Source: Suilimivivens sp964393865 (lineage in GTDB: Bacteria; Bacillota; Clostridia; Lachnospirales; Lachnospiraceae). From it: 64,000 nucleotides of DNA. This document shows positions 17,897 through 26,856 of the stretch, in pieces (within the stretch, counting starts at the first letter, position 1; every line of letters starts with the position of its first letter). Location: positions 28,774-92,773 of the forward strand of contig CAYMUW010000005.1 of NCBI GenBank assembly GCA_964393865.1, in the 5' to 3' direction. The notes under the pieces are model-generated. The model was not told the origin of the DNA, did not search any database, and worked only from the letters and a program-made list of their open reading frames with translations. Both the position numbers and the translations under genes were made by a program.

Positions 17897-18748
17897 ATGA
17901 ATTATCAATGGTATCCGGGGCATATGACAAAGGCCAAACGGATGATGGAAGAGAATATCAAGCTGATTGATCTGGTGATCGAGCTGGTGGACGCCCGAGT
18001 TCCCATGAGCAGCCGCAATCCGGAGATCGATCAACTTGGGAGAAATAAGTCAAGAATTATTCTTCTCAACAAGGCGGATTTGGCTGACCCCAAGTGGAAT
18101 GAAGCGTGGGCGGAATTTTTTAAAAACCGGGGAATGCTGGCTCAGGAGATTAACTCCAAAACCGGCGCAGGCATCAAATCCATTCAGCAGCTGGTACAAA
18201 GCGCCTGCAGGGAAAAGATAGAAAGAGACCGCAAACGGGGAATTTTAAACAGACCGGTGCGGGCTATGGTAGTAGGCATACCGAATGTGGGAAAATCCAC
18301 TTTTATCAATGCATTGGCAGGAAAAGCCTGTACCAAAACGGGAAATAAGCCGGGGGTCACCAAGGGTAAGCAGTGGATCAGGCTGAATAAGGGTTTGGAG
18401 CTCTTGGATACGCCGGGAATTCTCTGGCCGAAATTTGAGGATCAAAAGGTGGGAGAGCGTCTTGCAATGATAGGCTCTATTAATGACGAAATCCTTCATG
18501 CGGATGAGCTTGCAACCGCAACCATTGATTTTCTTCAGAAGGAATATCCGCAATTGTTATGCCAGCGGTATCAGATAAGCGGCAATGAGGATGCATACAA
18601 AACGCTGGAGGAAATCAGTGTGGTTCGAAGGTGCTTTTTAAAGGGCGAGCAGCCCGATATTCTCAGGGCATCAGGTATTGTGATGGAGGATTTCAGAAGC
18701 GGAAGGATCGGAAAAATAACTCTTGAACATCCGGAGGAGTGGCAGTGA
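17897..18748 (+). CDS. rbgA: Ribosome biogenesis GTPase RbgA (YlqF)
   Basis: RbgA is a circularly permuted GTPase needed for late 50S assembly. The order of motifs shows the permutation: G4 NKAD (residue about 54) comes before G1 GIPNVGKST (about 131) and G3 DTPGILWP. The 283-residue length is typical. It begins with the family signature WYPGHMTKA. The last four bases overlap the start of the second lepB (GTGA). Confidence 0.96.
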   Translation: MNYQWYPGHMTKAKRMMEENIKLIDLVIELVDARVPMSSRNPEIDQLGRNKSRIILLNKADLADPKWNEAWAEFFKNRGMLAQEINSKTGAGIKSIQQLVQSACREKIERDRKRGILNRPVRAMVVGIPNVGKSTFINALAGKACTKTGNKPGVTKGKQWIRLNKGLELLDTPGILWPKFEDQKVGERLAMIGSINDEILHADELATATIDFLQKEYPQLLCQRYQISGNEDAYKTLEEISVVRRCFLKGEQPDILRASGIVMEDFRSGRIGKITLEHPEEWQ

Positions 18749-19284
18749 ACAGAAAGTTAAAAGAGATTTTAAGCACAAGTTTATATTTTTTAATTGTTTT
18801 GGTAATGACCTTTTTGGTGGTAACCTATGTGGGGCAGCGCACCATGGTAATCGGGTCGTCTATGGAGCCTATGCTGAGTGACGGAGACAATCTGATTGTA
18901 GATAAGCTGACCTATCGGTTTAAGGACCCTGAACGGTTTGACATTATTGTATTCCCGTTCCGGTATGCGGAGAAGACCTATTACATTAAGAGAATTATCG
19001 GGCTGCCGGGGGAGACAATCTATATTGACGAAAACGGCACGATTTACATTGATGGAGAAGTGTTAAAGGAGAACTATGGTAAGGAAGTGATTGTCGATCC
19101 GGGAAGGGCGTATGAGGAGATTACCTTAGGGCCTGACGAGTATTTTGTGATGGGTGACAATCGCAATAACAGCTCGGACAGCCGGGACCCGGTGGTGGGA
19201 AATGTGCACAGGGATGAGTTTATCGGTAAGGCATGGATGCGAATATGGCCTCTGGACAAAATGGGAATGATTAAGCATCGGTAA
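18745..19284 (+). CDS. lepB: Signal peptidase I (second of two)
   Basis: The start is placed at GTG 18745, which overlaps the rbgA stop and lies 5 bases after GGAGGAG. The 179-residue protein has a short basic N-terminus, one membrane segment (about 10-30), catalytic Ser39 in SSMEP, Lys82 in YYIKR, and the GDNRNNSSDSRDP box. It is shorter at the N-terminus than the first copy and clearly diverged from it, so the two may serve different substrates or conditions. Confidence 0.95.
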   Translation: MNRKLKEILSTSLYFLIVLVMTFLVVTYVGQRTMVIGSSMEPMLSDGDNLIVDKLTYRFKDPERFDIIVFPFRYAEKTYYIKRIIGLPGETIYIDENGTIYIDGEVLKENYGKEVIVDPGRAYEEITLGPDEYFVMGDNRNNSSDSRDPVVGNVHRDEFIGKAWMRIWPLDKMGMIKHR

Positions 19285-19299
19285 GTGTTAGGTGTGAAT

Positions 19300-20058
19300 A
19301 TGGAACAAAAGATTGGTGAAATCAAAAATATTTTTCAGGCAGCCGGTTTGAGCGAGCTGCCTGCTTTCATTGAAAAGTACGAAACAGATGAGCGAAGCGG
19401 CGTGGCAGCCCTTGTGAATAAGGCACGAAAGCGCATGGCGGATTATGAAAAGGAATGCGCACGCACAGAGAAGATGAAGGCATATGAAAGAGAGTATTCT
19501 GCTTATGGGTGGATATGTGGAATTGATGAGGTGGGCAGAGGCCCGTTAGCAGGGCCAGTGACAGCCGGGGCAGTCATTCTTCCAAAGGATTGTGATATTC
19601 TGTATCTAAATGATTCCAAGCAATTATCCGAAAAAAAAAGAGAAGAGTTGTATGATGTGATTATGGAAAAGGCGGTCTCTACGGGACTGGGTTTTGTGTC
19701 ACCGGAGAGAATTGACGAGATTAATATTCTGCAGGCTACCTATGAGGCTATGCGGGAGGCAATCTCGAAGCTTAATCCTGCGCCGGATATTCTGCTGAAT
19801 GATGCGGTGACAATTCCGGGAGTTTCCATAAAGCAGGTTCCCATCATTAAGGGAGATGCCAAAAGCCTTTCCATTGCGGCGGCAAGTATTATTGCCAAGG
19901 TGACCAGAGACAGGCTGATGGTTCAATATGATGAAATATATCCGGAGTATGGCTTTGCATCCAACAAGGGCTATGGTGCACAGGCGCATCTGGATGCCTT
20001 GAAAAAGTATGGGCCTACGCCTATTCATAGACGATCTTTTATTAAAAATTTAGTATAG
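19300..20058 (+). CDS. rnhB: Ribonuclease HII
   Basis: RNase HII removes ribonucleotides and RNA primers from DNA. ATG 19300 is preferred over GTG 19285 and GTG 19294, which overlap or precede the AGGTG site. The 252-residue product has an N-terminal extension (about 1-65) ahead of the catalytic domain, which begins GIDEVGRGPLAGPV with the active-site Asp/Glu pair and continues with NDSKQLSEKKRE and SIIAKVTRDR. The rbgA-rnhB neighbourhood is conserved in Bacillota. Confidence 0.96.
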   Translation: MEQKIGEIKNIFQAAGLSELPAFIEKYETDERSGVAALVNKARKRMADYEKECARTEKMKAYEREYSAYGWICGIDEVGRGPLAGPVTAGAVILPKDCDILYLNDSKQLSEKKREELYDVIMEKAVSTGLGFVSPERIDEINILQATYEAMREAISKLNPAPDILLNDAVTIPGVSIKQVPIIKGDAKSLSIAAASIIAKVTRDRLMVQYDEIYPEYGFASNKGYGAQAHLDALKKYGPTPIHRRSFIKNLV

Positions 20059-20102
20059 TATTATTTTCTGTTCCGTTTTTACAGAGAGGAAAGGAGCGCC
20101 CG

Positions 20103-21722
20103 ATGAAACTGTCATCCTATATCAATCAGATTAATCAAAGTTTTACAGAGATGCCGGGAAATGAAGGGACTTCATCCTTGGAGCAGGGCCTGAAAAATGG
20201 TATAGAGGCGATCTACGGGAAGCAGTCAGGAGAAACCGTTACGGGAGAGGTGCTTCAGCGCAGCGGAAATGAAATTTTGCTTTCCCTCGGGAAAAACCAA
20301 TTGCTGCAGGCAAAGCTTGAAGGAAACATGTCGGCGCAGCCGGGGCAGCTTCTTACCTTTCAGATCAGGAATACCGCCGGAAACAAGGTGGTATTATCTC
20401 CTCTTTTTGAAAATATGAGTCAGGATCCTAATATTTCTAAAGCCCTCCGCCAGGCGGGACTGCCGGAAAACAGTGTGACAACACAGATGGTAAAGGCAAT
20501 GATGGAGGAAGGGCTTCCTATTGACAGACAGTCCTTATATCAAATGAACAAGTTGATTAGTACCAATCCGCAGACGAATATACAGACACTGGTTCAGATG
20601 CAGCGGCTTTCTCTGCCTGTTACGCCGGAGAATATTTTTCAGTTTGAAGCATATAAAAATTACCAGCACCAGTTGGGGGAAAGCCTGATGGAGATTGCCG
20701 ATGCCTTTACCCAAACCTTTCAGGAGATGACCGGAAGCGGCAATATAAGCGAGGGCTTAAATTTCTACCAAAATGTGCTTTCCGTATTATTGGAGGGAAA
20801 TTTGGCAGAGGGCATGCAGCAGCCGGAGGAGATCAGCGAAGCGCTTCGCCAGGATGGAGCGGAAGGTGAGATACAGACTGCCGGAAAAGCAGATGCACAG
20901 GCTTTGGGACAGGAGCTTTCTTTGTCCGCAGAAGAAAGGCTGGAGCTTATGGACAGCCTGAAAAATGTGGGAGCGTCCACAGGCTTTTTAAAGGATCTGA
21001 TTACCGGAAAGGCCGGAAGCAGGGAAGTCCTTGGGGAGATAGAAAGGCTTCTTTCCGACGAGGCAGCCGGTGATAAGGAGGCTTTATTTTCCCTGTTGGA
21101 GGGAAAGACATTTAAAAGCATCCTGAAAAATGAAATGAGCAGGCAATGGCTTCTGCAGCCGGAGGAGGTTGCCGAGGAGCGCAGTGTAGATAAGCTTTAT
21201 GAGCGGCTGAGCAGCCAGATGAAGCAGCTCAGTCAGGCTTTGTCGCAGACTGCAAGGCAGGATACGCCTTTGGCAAGAACCATATCCAATGTAACGGGAA
21301 ATATTGATTTTATGAACCAGATGAACCAGATGTTTACCTATGTGCAGATACCGCTGAAAATGCAGGGGCAGGAGGCTAACGGGGAGCTGTTTGTCTATAC
21401 CAACAAGAAAAACCTTGCCAAGAAGGACGGAACGGTCAGTGCGCTTCTTCATTTGGATATGGAGCATCTTGGCAGTGTGGATGTGCATGTGGCGCTTACG
21501 GATCAAAAGGTTTCCACCAAGTTTTATTTAAAAGATGACAGCGCTCTTGATTTGATTGAAGCCCATATCGACCTTTTAAATGCAAGGCTGGAAAAGCGGG
21601 GGTACTCCATGAATGCCCAGTTTATTGTCAAAGAGGAAGATAAGAGAGTGATGGATGAAATTTTAGAGCAGAATAAAAACATTTCCGTATTGGCAGGCTA
21701 TTCCTTTGATGCAAGGGCATAA
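20103..21722 (+). CDS. FliK-like protein of the YlqG type
   Basis: The 539-residue protein is rich in Gln, Glu and Ser. Its C-terminal part (about 410-515) resembles the flagellar hook-length control C-domain (IPLKMQGQEANGELFVYTNK, then LGSVDVHVALTDQKVSTKFY). The N-terminal region is mostly helical and low in recognised motifs. In Bacillus subtilis, ylqG and ylqH occupy the same place after rnhB; this gene and the next match that pair. No flagellar genes are near, so a role outside the flagellum or an orphan export accessory is possible. The function is unknown. Confidence 0.75.
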   Translation: MKLSSYINQINQSFTEMPGNEGTSSLEQGLKNGIEAIYGKQSGETVTGEVLQRSGNEILLSLGKNQLLQAKLEGNMSAQPGQLLTFQIRNTAGNKVVLSPLFENMSQDPNISKALRQAGLPENSVTTQMVKAMMEEGLPIDRQSLYQMNKLISTNPQTNIQTLVQMQRLSLPVTPENIFQFEAYKNYQHQLGESLMEIADAFTQTFQEMTGSGNISEGLNFYQNVLSVLLEGNLAEGMQQPEEISEALRQDGAEGEIQTAGKADAQALGQELSLSAEERLELMDSLKNVGASTGFLKDLITGKAGSREVLGEIERLLSDEAAGDKEALFSLLEGKTFKSILKNEMSRQWLLQPEEVAEERSVDKLYERLSSQMKQLSQALSQTARQDTPLARTISNVTGNIDFMNQMNQMFTYVQIPLKMQGQEANGELFVYTNKKNLAKKDGTVSALLHLDMEHLGSVDVHVALTDQKVSTKFYLKDDSALDLIEAHIDLLNARLEKRGYSMNAQFIVKEEDKRVMDEILEQNKNISVLAGYSFDARA

Positions 21723-21803
21723 CGGCAAAAATACAGCAGTATATGAGCCCGAAAGAGCCTGAAGCAGGATTGCAGGGTCAGGAATTGCAGGGAGGTTATG
21801 GGC

Positions 21804-22100
21804 GTGGCGGAGGAAAAGAAAAAAGAAAAAGTGAAACAGGCAGTCGCCCTTATGTACGACCCCAAGGACGAAGCGCCTACCGTCATAGCAAGCGGCAAGG
21901 GAGCTCTGGCGGAGAGGATTATTGAGAAGGCCAGAGAGGCGGAGGTTCCTGTTCACAGGGACGATAAGCTGGCAGACACCTTATCCCGCCTTGAAATCGG
22001 TGATATGATTCCGCCGGAATTGTATGAGGTGGTAGCGGAGATACTGATTTTTGTGGATGCTATGGATAAGATTAAAGCGAAAATGGATAAGGCTAAATAG
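21804..22100 (+). CDS. FlhB C-terminal-domain homologue of the YlqH type
   Basis: The product of about 98 residues equals the cytoplasmic C-terminal domain of FlhB/YscU: QAVALMYDPKDEAPTVIASG, IIEKAREAEVPVHRDDKLAD and IPPELYEVVAEILIFV. It begins just where the autocleaved half of FlhB would begin, and the NPTH cleavage motif and the membrane part are absent. GTG 21804 is preferred, as it sits 8 bases after GGGAGG; ATG 21798 is only 2 bases away from it. It follows the FliK-like gene, recalling the FliK-FlhB interaction in flagellar substrate switching. Confidence 0.85.
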   Translation: MAEEKKKEKVKQAVALMYDPKDEAPTVIASGKGALAERIIEKAREAEVPVHRDDKLADTLSRLEIGDMIPPELYEVVAEILIFVDAMDKIKAKMDKAK

Positions 22101-22143
22101 CATATTGCTTTATTGGCAGAGTTATGAAATATGGGAGATTTGA

Positions 22144-22527
22144 TTGAATAAAAGAGAAATCGGAAAAGCATACGAGCAGACGGCAGCCGCATATCTGAAA
22201 GACAATGGCTTTCGGATTTTGGAGAGGAATTTCAGGTGCAGGCAGGGGGAAGTGGACATAATAGGCATTCATCAGGAATGTCTGGTATTTGTGGAGGTAA
22301 AATACCGCAAAAATCAACGCACAGGAAGCCCGGAGGAGGCTGTTAATTACCAAAAGCAGATAAGAATTTGCAGGACTTCGGATTATTATAGGACGATACA
22401 TCCCCGGTATGGGAGCAGGCAGGTGCGCTATGATGTGGTGGCCATCTGCGGGGAGCATCTCAGATGGTATCAAAATGCATTTGACTATGTTTCGGCAAGC
22501 CTGCAGGGAAGAGGGTATCCCCTGTAA
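22144..22527 (+). CDS. yraN: YraN family protein (UPF0102, endonuclease-like fold)
   Basis: The 127-residue protein begins with the family pattern GKAYEQTAAAYLKDNGFRIL and has nuclease-like residues in GEVDIIG and VFVEVKYRK (D...ExK arrangement). The start is a TTG at 22144, 7 bases after GGGAG. YraN proteins resemble restriction-endonuclease folds, and their role is unsettled. Next to rnhB and ylqH is a usual position. Confidence 0.9.
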   Translation: MNKREIGKAYEQTAAAYLKDNGFRILERNFRCRQGEVDIIGIHQECLVFVEVKYRKNQRTGSPEEAVNYQKQIRICRTSDYYRTIHPRYGSRQVRYDVVAICGEHLRWYQNAFDYVSASLQGRGYPL

Positions 22528-22563
22528 GCTTATTACAGATGGAAGGAAAGGCATGGAAAAGAT

Positions 22564-23418
22564 ATGATTTCTTTGGTTAGAAAAGAAGGCGGACAACCGA
22601 TGGAGGTCTGCCGGCATAAACAGGTTGTTTATCTGACCTTCCCGCTTCTTACGAGAACGGGGCTGGTCAGACATTTATTTTCTACGAGAACAGGCGGCGT
22701 CAGCGAGGGAATTTATTCCTCCATGAATCTGAGCTATTCCAGAGGGGATGATCCGGCTGCGGTGGATGAGAATTTCAGGAGGATTGCGGAAATTTTTGAT
22801 TCCACGCCGGAGCAGATGGTGTTTTCCAGGCAGACTCATACGACCAATGTACGCCTTGTGACCGAGGAGGACTGCGGAAAGGGTGTTGTGCGGCCTCTGG
22901 ATTACGACAATGTGGACGGTTTGATTACCAATGTGCCGGGAATTATTTTGTGCACCTTTTATGCGGACTGCGTTCCGCTGTATTTTGTGGACACCAGGAA
23001 TAAGGCAATCGGTCTGGCCCATTCCGGCTGGCGCGGCACGGTGAATAAGATGGGGGAGCAGGTGATACGGAAAATGAAAGAGGCTTACGGAACCTGTCCC
23101 GAAGACGTGATCTCGGCGATTGGCCCCTCCATCTGTCAGGACTGCTACGAGGTGGGAGAAGAGGTAGCGGATGCCTTTAAGAACAGCTTTCAGGAGGAAT
23201 GGGAGTATCTCTTAAAAGACGGTGCGTCGGAAGGGAAATACCAGCTGGATTTGCAGGAAGCCAACAGGCGAATACTGATAAACGCAGGCATTCCCGCGGA
23301 TCAAATTGCAGTGACGGATATCTGTACCTGCTGTAACAGCGGGATTTTGTTTTCTCATCGTGCCAGCAATGGGAAAAGAGGAAATTTGGGAGCTTTTTTG
23401 GAATTAAGAAAATTTTAA
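22564..23418 (+). CDS. pgeF: Peptidoglycan editing factor PgeF (laccase-domain, YlmD-like)
   Basis: PgeF/YfiH proteins are purine nucleoside phosphorylase/deaminase-type enzymes with a laccase-like fold; in E. coli the protein keeps peptidoglycan composition correct. The 284-residue protein shows the metal-site pattern SRQTHTTNV, FYADCVPLYF and AHSGWRGT, and a C-terminal Cys pair in CTCCNSGILFSHR. ATG 22564 is used; ATG 22600 is an alternative. Confidence 0.92.
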   Translation: MISLVRKEGGQPMEVCRHKQVVYLTFPLLTRTGLVRHLFSTRTGGVSEGIYSSMNLSYSRGDDPAAVDENFRRIAEIFDSTPEQMVFSRQTHTTNVRLVTEEDCGKGVVRPLDYDNVDGLITNVPGIILCTFYADCVPLYFVDTRNKAIGLAHSGWRGTVNKMGEQVIRKMKEAYGTCPEDVISAIGPSICQDCYEVGEEVADAFKNSFQEEWEYLLKDGASEGKYQLDLQEANRRILINAGIPADQIAVTDICTCCNSGILFSHRASNGKRGNLGAFLELRKF

Positions 23419-23422
23419 TTTT

Positions 23423-23466
23423 TTTCCTAGGAAACACTTAAAATTTATTTGTTTTACTGTTTATAA
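23423..23466 (+). promoter_or_regulatory. Palindrome and weak promoter ahead of the two-component operon
   Basis: TTTCCTAGGAAA (23423-23434) is a perfect 12-bp palindrome. It lies immediately upstream of a promoter-like pair, TTAAAA (23438-23443), 17 bases, TTATAA (23461-23466), ahead of the response regulator. The palindrome could be an operator. Confidence 0.35.
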
Positions 23467-23493
23467 CAAAAGGAAAGTATGAGGGAGCTTGTG

Positions 23494-24186
23494 ATGACGA
23501 ATATTTTGGTTTGTGATGATGACAGAGAAATTGTGGACGCCATTGAAATTTATCTCAATCAGGAAGGCTATCATATTTACAAAGCTTATGATGGAGAACA
23601 GGCAATACAGGTGCTCAAGGAGCAGAATATTCATCTTCTGATTATTGATATTATGATGCCCAGGCTTGACGGCATTCATGCTACATTAAAAATCAGAGAA
23701 TACAGCTGCATTCCCATTATTTTTCTTTCAGCCAAGTCCGAGGACACAGACAAAATTTTAGGCCTGAATATCGGTGCGGACGATTATGTGACCAAGCCCT
23801 TTAACCCGTTAGAGCTGGTGGCAAGGGTGAAATCCAATCTCCGCAGATATACCCAGCTTGGAAATTTGAATGTGGAAAACAACGCTTTGTTTACCGCCGG
23901 AGGATTATGTATCAATGATGAGACCAAGGAAGTGACTGTGGACGGAGAGAGCGTAAAGCTGACTCCCATCGAATATAATATTTTGCTTCTTCTGGTCAAA
24001 AATCAGGGAAAGGTCTTTTCTATCAATCAGATTTATGAAAGCATCTGGAATGAGGAGGCAATCGGCGCCGACAATACGGTTGCCGTTCATATCCGCCATA
24101 TCAGGGAAAAGATCGAAATCAATCCGAAGGAGCCCAGATACCTGAAGGTGGTATGGGGAGTTGGCTACAAAATCGAGAAACAGTAG
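23494..24186 (+). CDS. OmpR/VanR-type response regulator
   Basis: ATG 23494, 6 bases after AGGGAG, gives the usual N-terminus MTNILVCDDDREI (230 residues). The receiver domain has acidic residues D8-D10, phospho-acceptor D52 (IIDIMMP) and the lysine in TKPFNP. A winged-helix C-terminal domain follows (about 130-228, ending VVWGVGYKIEKQ). The histidine kinase gene starts 11 bp downstream and is the obvious partner. The winged helix resembles VanR-type regulators, often tied to cell-envelope signals, but the signal here is unknown. Confidence 0.95.
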   Translation: MTNILVCDDDREIVDAIEIYLNQEGYHIYKAYDGEQAIQVLKEQNIHLLIIDIMMPRLDGIHATLKIREYSCIPIIFLSAKSEDTDKILGLNIGADDYVTKPFNPLELVARVKSNLRRYTQLGNLNVENNALFTAGGLCINDETKEVTVDGESVKLTPIEYNILLLLVKNQGKVFSINQIYESIWNEEAIGADNTVAVHIRHIREKIEINPKEPRYLKVVWGVGYKIEKQ

Positions 24187-24197
24187 GAGAGCATAAG

Positions 24198-26768
24198 ATG
24201 GAAAATGAAGAGGTTAGGAAACGCCCCAAAAAGTCAGGAGCAGGAATAAACGTTTTTTTACACCTGTTACAGCAGGCAGTCATAGTCATAGCGGCAATTT
24301 TGGCTGCTATAGTATTGTGCGGCTCCTATGTAGCAATCGAAAGCGGCAACGGAACCCAGCTTTATAACATTCGTGAGGAGAGTGCGGAAACGAAGTTTGA
24401 GGACTCCAGGCTGTTTAATAAGCTTTTGGGCAACAGCATTACCGATGTTGTCAGGTACGGTGCAATCCGGGGACAGATGGAGACAGACGGTGAGTTTGAC
24501 GGCAAGAAGGTAATCGATACCACAGCCTTTGCCGGCAGATACAACAGTCTTCAGTCTGAGTACATTACTGCCAGATATTATCTGGATGATCTGATTAACT
24601 GGTCCAAAAACGGGTTTACCTATGAAGATGTCTACATGACGGGAGAGGAAGCGGATCAGTTTTTAAGCCGGTTTAATCTGGTTACCACGGTGGATCTGGA
24701 TACTGACAGCTACAGCGGCAGCGCCAAGTACCTGAATTCGGATTTGGGCAGTGCAGTTGTGGTTAAGGACATATCCGGTAATCTGTTTGATACCGGGGCT
24801 TATCAGCGGGAGGATGAAAATGTCACCGTTCTCAGGAACCGTTACCGCACGGTGGACGGGAAAAACATAGAAGATCATGTGGCTACCTTTGATGAATACT
24901 ATAAGCTTTGTTCGAATATCAAGCAGACGGCAGATGATCTGGCACTGAATTATAATGAATATCTGAAATATCAGGAGATGTATCAGTCTCAGCAATCCAA
25001 TGTGGTTTATTTTATCAGGAAAACCATTGGAGATGATGTTCAGGTATATACCAATCTGGATACCGGGGCAAAGGATCTGAAAACATTGAAGAAGGAGCTG
25101 TTAGGCAGCTGCATGAGGTCGGTTTACTATGATCCTGTGAATATGACCTATGAGACGGATACCCAGATTGAGGAGTCTACCCTTCGTTATGTGATGAACG
25201 GCTTTGATTATGCCTATCCGGAAAATACTCAGGTAATGGTGGGGATCAGAAGTGATTTGTCTTATGCACAGGACGGATTCAGCAAGGCCTATGATAAATT
25301 TAATAAATATGTGCCCTTCCTTGGACAGTATCTGATATGTGCAATTATCTGTGTGGTGATTTACCTGCTGCTTACGGTGCTTCTCACTGTGAGAGAAGGC
25401 GTTGCCGGCAGAACAGAGAATGGCAAAGTAATCATCAGGCTGCATAGGGAGGATCATATTCCCACAGAGATTATGATCGTGGCTGCCGGTGTCATTGCTT
25501 TTGGATTATATATGCTAATTTCCACAGTGATCCATGCCACATGGCAATATACGGAAAGCGGTGCCATGGCAGCATTGGCGGCTGTAGCTGCGCTGGCGGT
25601 AAGTTTGTTGTTCTCCTTCTTTTATTACAGCTTTGTCAGAAGAATCAAAGCGGGAACACTATGGCGGGACAGCCTGCTCAGAAAGCTTGGAGGCCTGATT
25701 TCCGGGTGGATAAGATATGCATATGAGCATTGGAATCTGATGCTTAGAGTTTGGGTGCCCTTTGGAATTTTTGCGCTGTTTCACATGGTTATGCTGCTGG
25801 TTATTTTGGCAGGCTCCCGTTATTCCACATCCAGATTTCTCATAGCTATGCTGGTTCTTATCGTGGTAGACATTCAGATAGGAATCCTGATTTATCGTTC
25901 CGCGGGAGCAAGGCAGACTATTCTTAAGGGGATACAGAAGATCAGCGAGGGAGATACGGAGTATAAGGTTGATGAAAAGGGAATGCAGGGAGACAATCTG
26001 GTTATGGCAAGAGCCGTGAACAGCATTGGGGACAGTGTGAAAAACGCAGTGGAAACCAGCATGAAGGATGAACGCTTGAAGGCGGATCTGATCACCAATG
26101 TATCCCATGATATTAAAACACCTTTGACCTCCATCATTAATTATGTGGATTTGATTAAGCGTCAAAATGTGCAGGACCCTCAAATCAGAGAATATATTCA
26201 GGTGCTGGATGCCAAATCTCAAAGATTAAAGCAGCTGACCGACGATCTGGTGGAGGCTTCTAAGATTTCTTCAGGAAATATTGTGCTTCAATGGGAGAAG
26301 ATTAATCTGATAGAACTGCTGCATCAGACCATAGGGGAGTTTTCCGAGAAGTTCGGAGAAAAGAGACTGTACCCTGTTTTAAACAGTCCTGCAGATAATG
26401 TCTGTATTCTGGCTGACAGCAGAAGAATTTGGAGAGTGATTGAAAACCTGTTTAATAATATTTTCAAGTACGCGCTGGAAGGAACCAGAGTTTACATTGA
26501 TCTGGAGCTTAGGCAGGATGGGGAAAGTCATGAAAAGTGGGTAATTTTATCTGTTAAGAATATTTCAGCCAATCCCTTAAAGGTAAATCCCAAGGAGCTG
26601 ACAGAGCGCTTTATCAGAGGCGACGAGTCAAGGACAACGGAAGGAAGCGGGCTGGGGTTATCCATAGCCAAGAATCTGGTAGAAATTCAAAAGGGCGTGT
26701 TTGAAATCGTAATGGATGGGGATTTGTTTAAGGTAAACTTATATTTCCCTTTGCTGGAAGAGAAGTAA
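24198..26768 (+). CDS. Large multi-pass membrane sensor histidine kinase
   Basis: ATG 24198, 8 bases after TAGGAG, gives 856 residues; a longer in-frame start overlaps the regulator gene. One N-terminal membrane segment (about 18-47) is followed by a long extracytoplasmic region (about 48-374) and about five further membrane segments (from about 376 to 570). Next come a HAMP-like stretch, the phospho-acceptor helix NVSHDIKTPLTS (H637) and an ATPase domain with N box ENLFNNIFKYA and GSGLGLSIA. The many membrane segments and large outer domain suggest an envelope sensor. It pairs with the response regulator upstream. Confidence 0.95.
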   Translation: MENEEVRKRPKKSGAGINVFLHLLQQAVIVIAAILAAIVLCGSYVAIESGNGTQLYNIREESAETKFEDSRLFNKLLGNSITDVVRYGAIRGQMETDGEFDGKKVIDTTAFAGRYNSLQSEYITARYYLDDLINWSKNGFTYEDVYMTGEEADQFLSRFNLVTTVDLDTDSYSGSAKYLNSDLGSAVVVKDISGNLFDTGAYQREDENVTVLRNRYRTVDGKNIEDHVATFDEYYKLCSNIKQTADDLALNYNEYLKYQEMYQSQQSNVVYFIRKTIGDDVQVYTNLDTGAKDLKTLKKELLGSCMRSVYYDPVNMTYETDTQIEESTLRYVMNGFDYAYPENTQVMVGIRSDLSYAQDGFSKAYDKFNKYVPFLGQYLICAIICVVIYLLLTVLLTVREGVAGRTENGKVIIRLHREDHIPTEIMIVAAGVIAFGLYMLISTVIHATWQYTESGAMAALAAVAALAVSLLFSFFYYSFVRRIKAGTLWRDSLLRKLGGLISGWIRYAYEHWNLMLRVWVPFGIFALFHMVMLLVILAGSRYSTSRFLIAMLVLIVVDIQIGILIYRSAGARQTILKGIQKISEGDTEYKVDEKGMQGDNLVMARAVNSIGDSVKNAVETSMKDERLKADLITNVSHDIKTPLTSIINYVDLIKRQNVQDPQIREYIQVLDAKSQRLKQLTDDLVEASKISSGNIVLQWEKINLIELLHQTIGEFSEKFGEKRLYPVLNSPADNVCILADSRRIWRVIENLFNNIFKYALEGTRVYIDLELRQDGESHEKWVILSVKNISANPLKVNPKELTERFIRGDESRTTEGSGLGLSIAKNLVEIQKGVFEIVMDGDLFKVNLYFPLLEEK

Positions 26769-26807
26769 GCTTATCGTAAAATCTTTCAAATAATTGTAAA
26801 CTAAAAT

Positions 26808-26838
26808 AAAGCGCAAGCTTCGCAGCCTGCGCTTTTTT
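26808..26838. terminator. Bidirectional terminator between the kinase gene and prs
   Basis: AAAGCGCA (26808-26815) pairs with TGCGCTTT (26828-26835). T-runs lie on the right for plus-strand transcripts and on the left (as A-rich plus strand) for the convergent prs transcript. Confidence 0.82.
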
Positions 26839-26856
26839 ACTGTGATTACAAATTAC

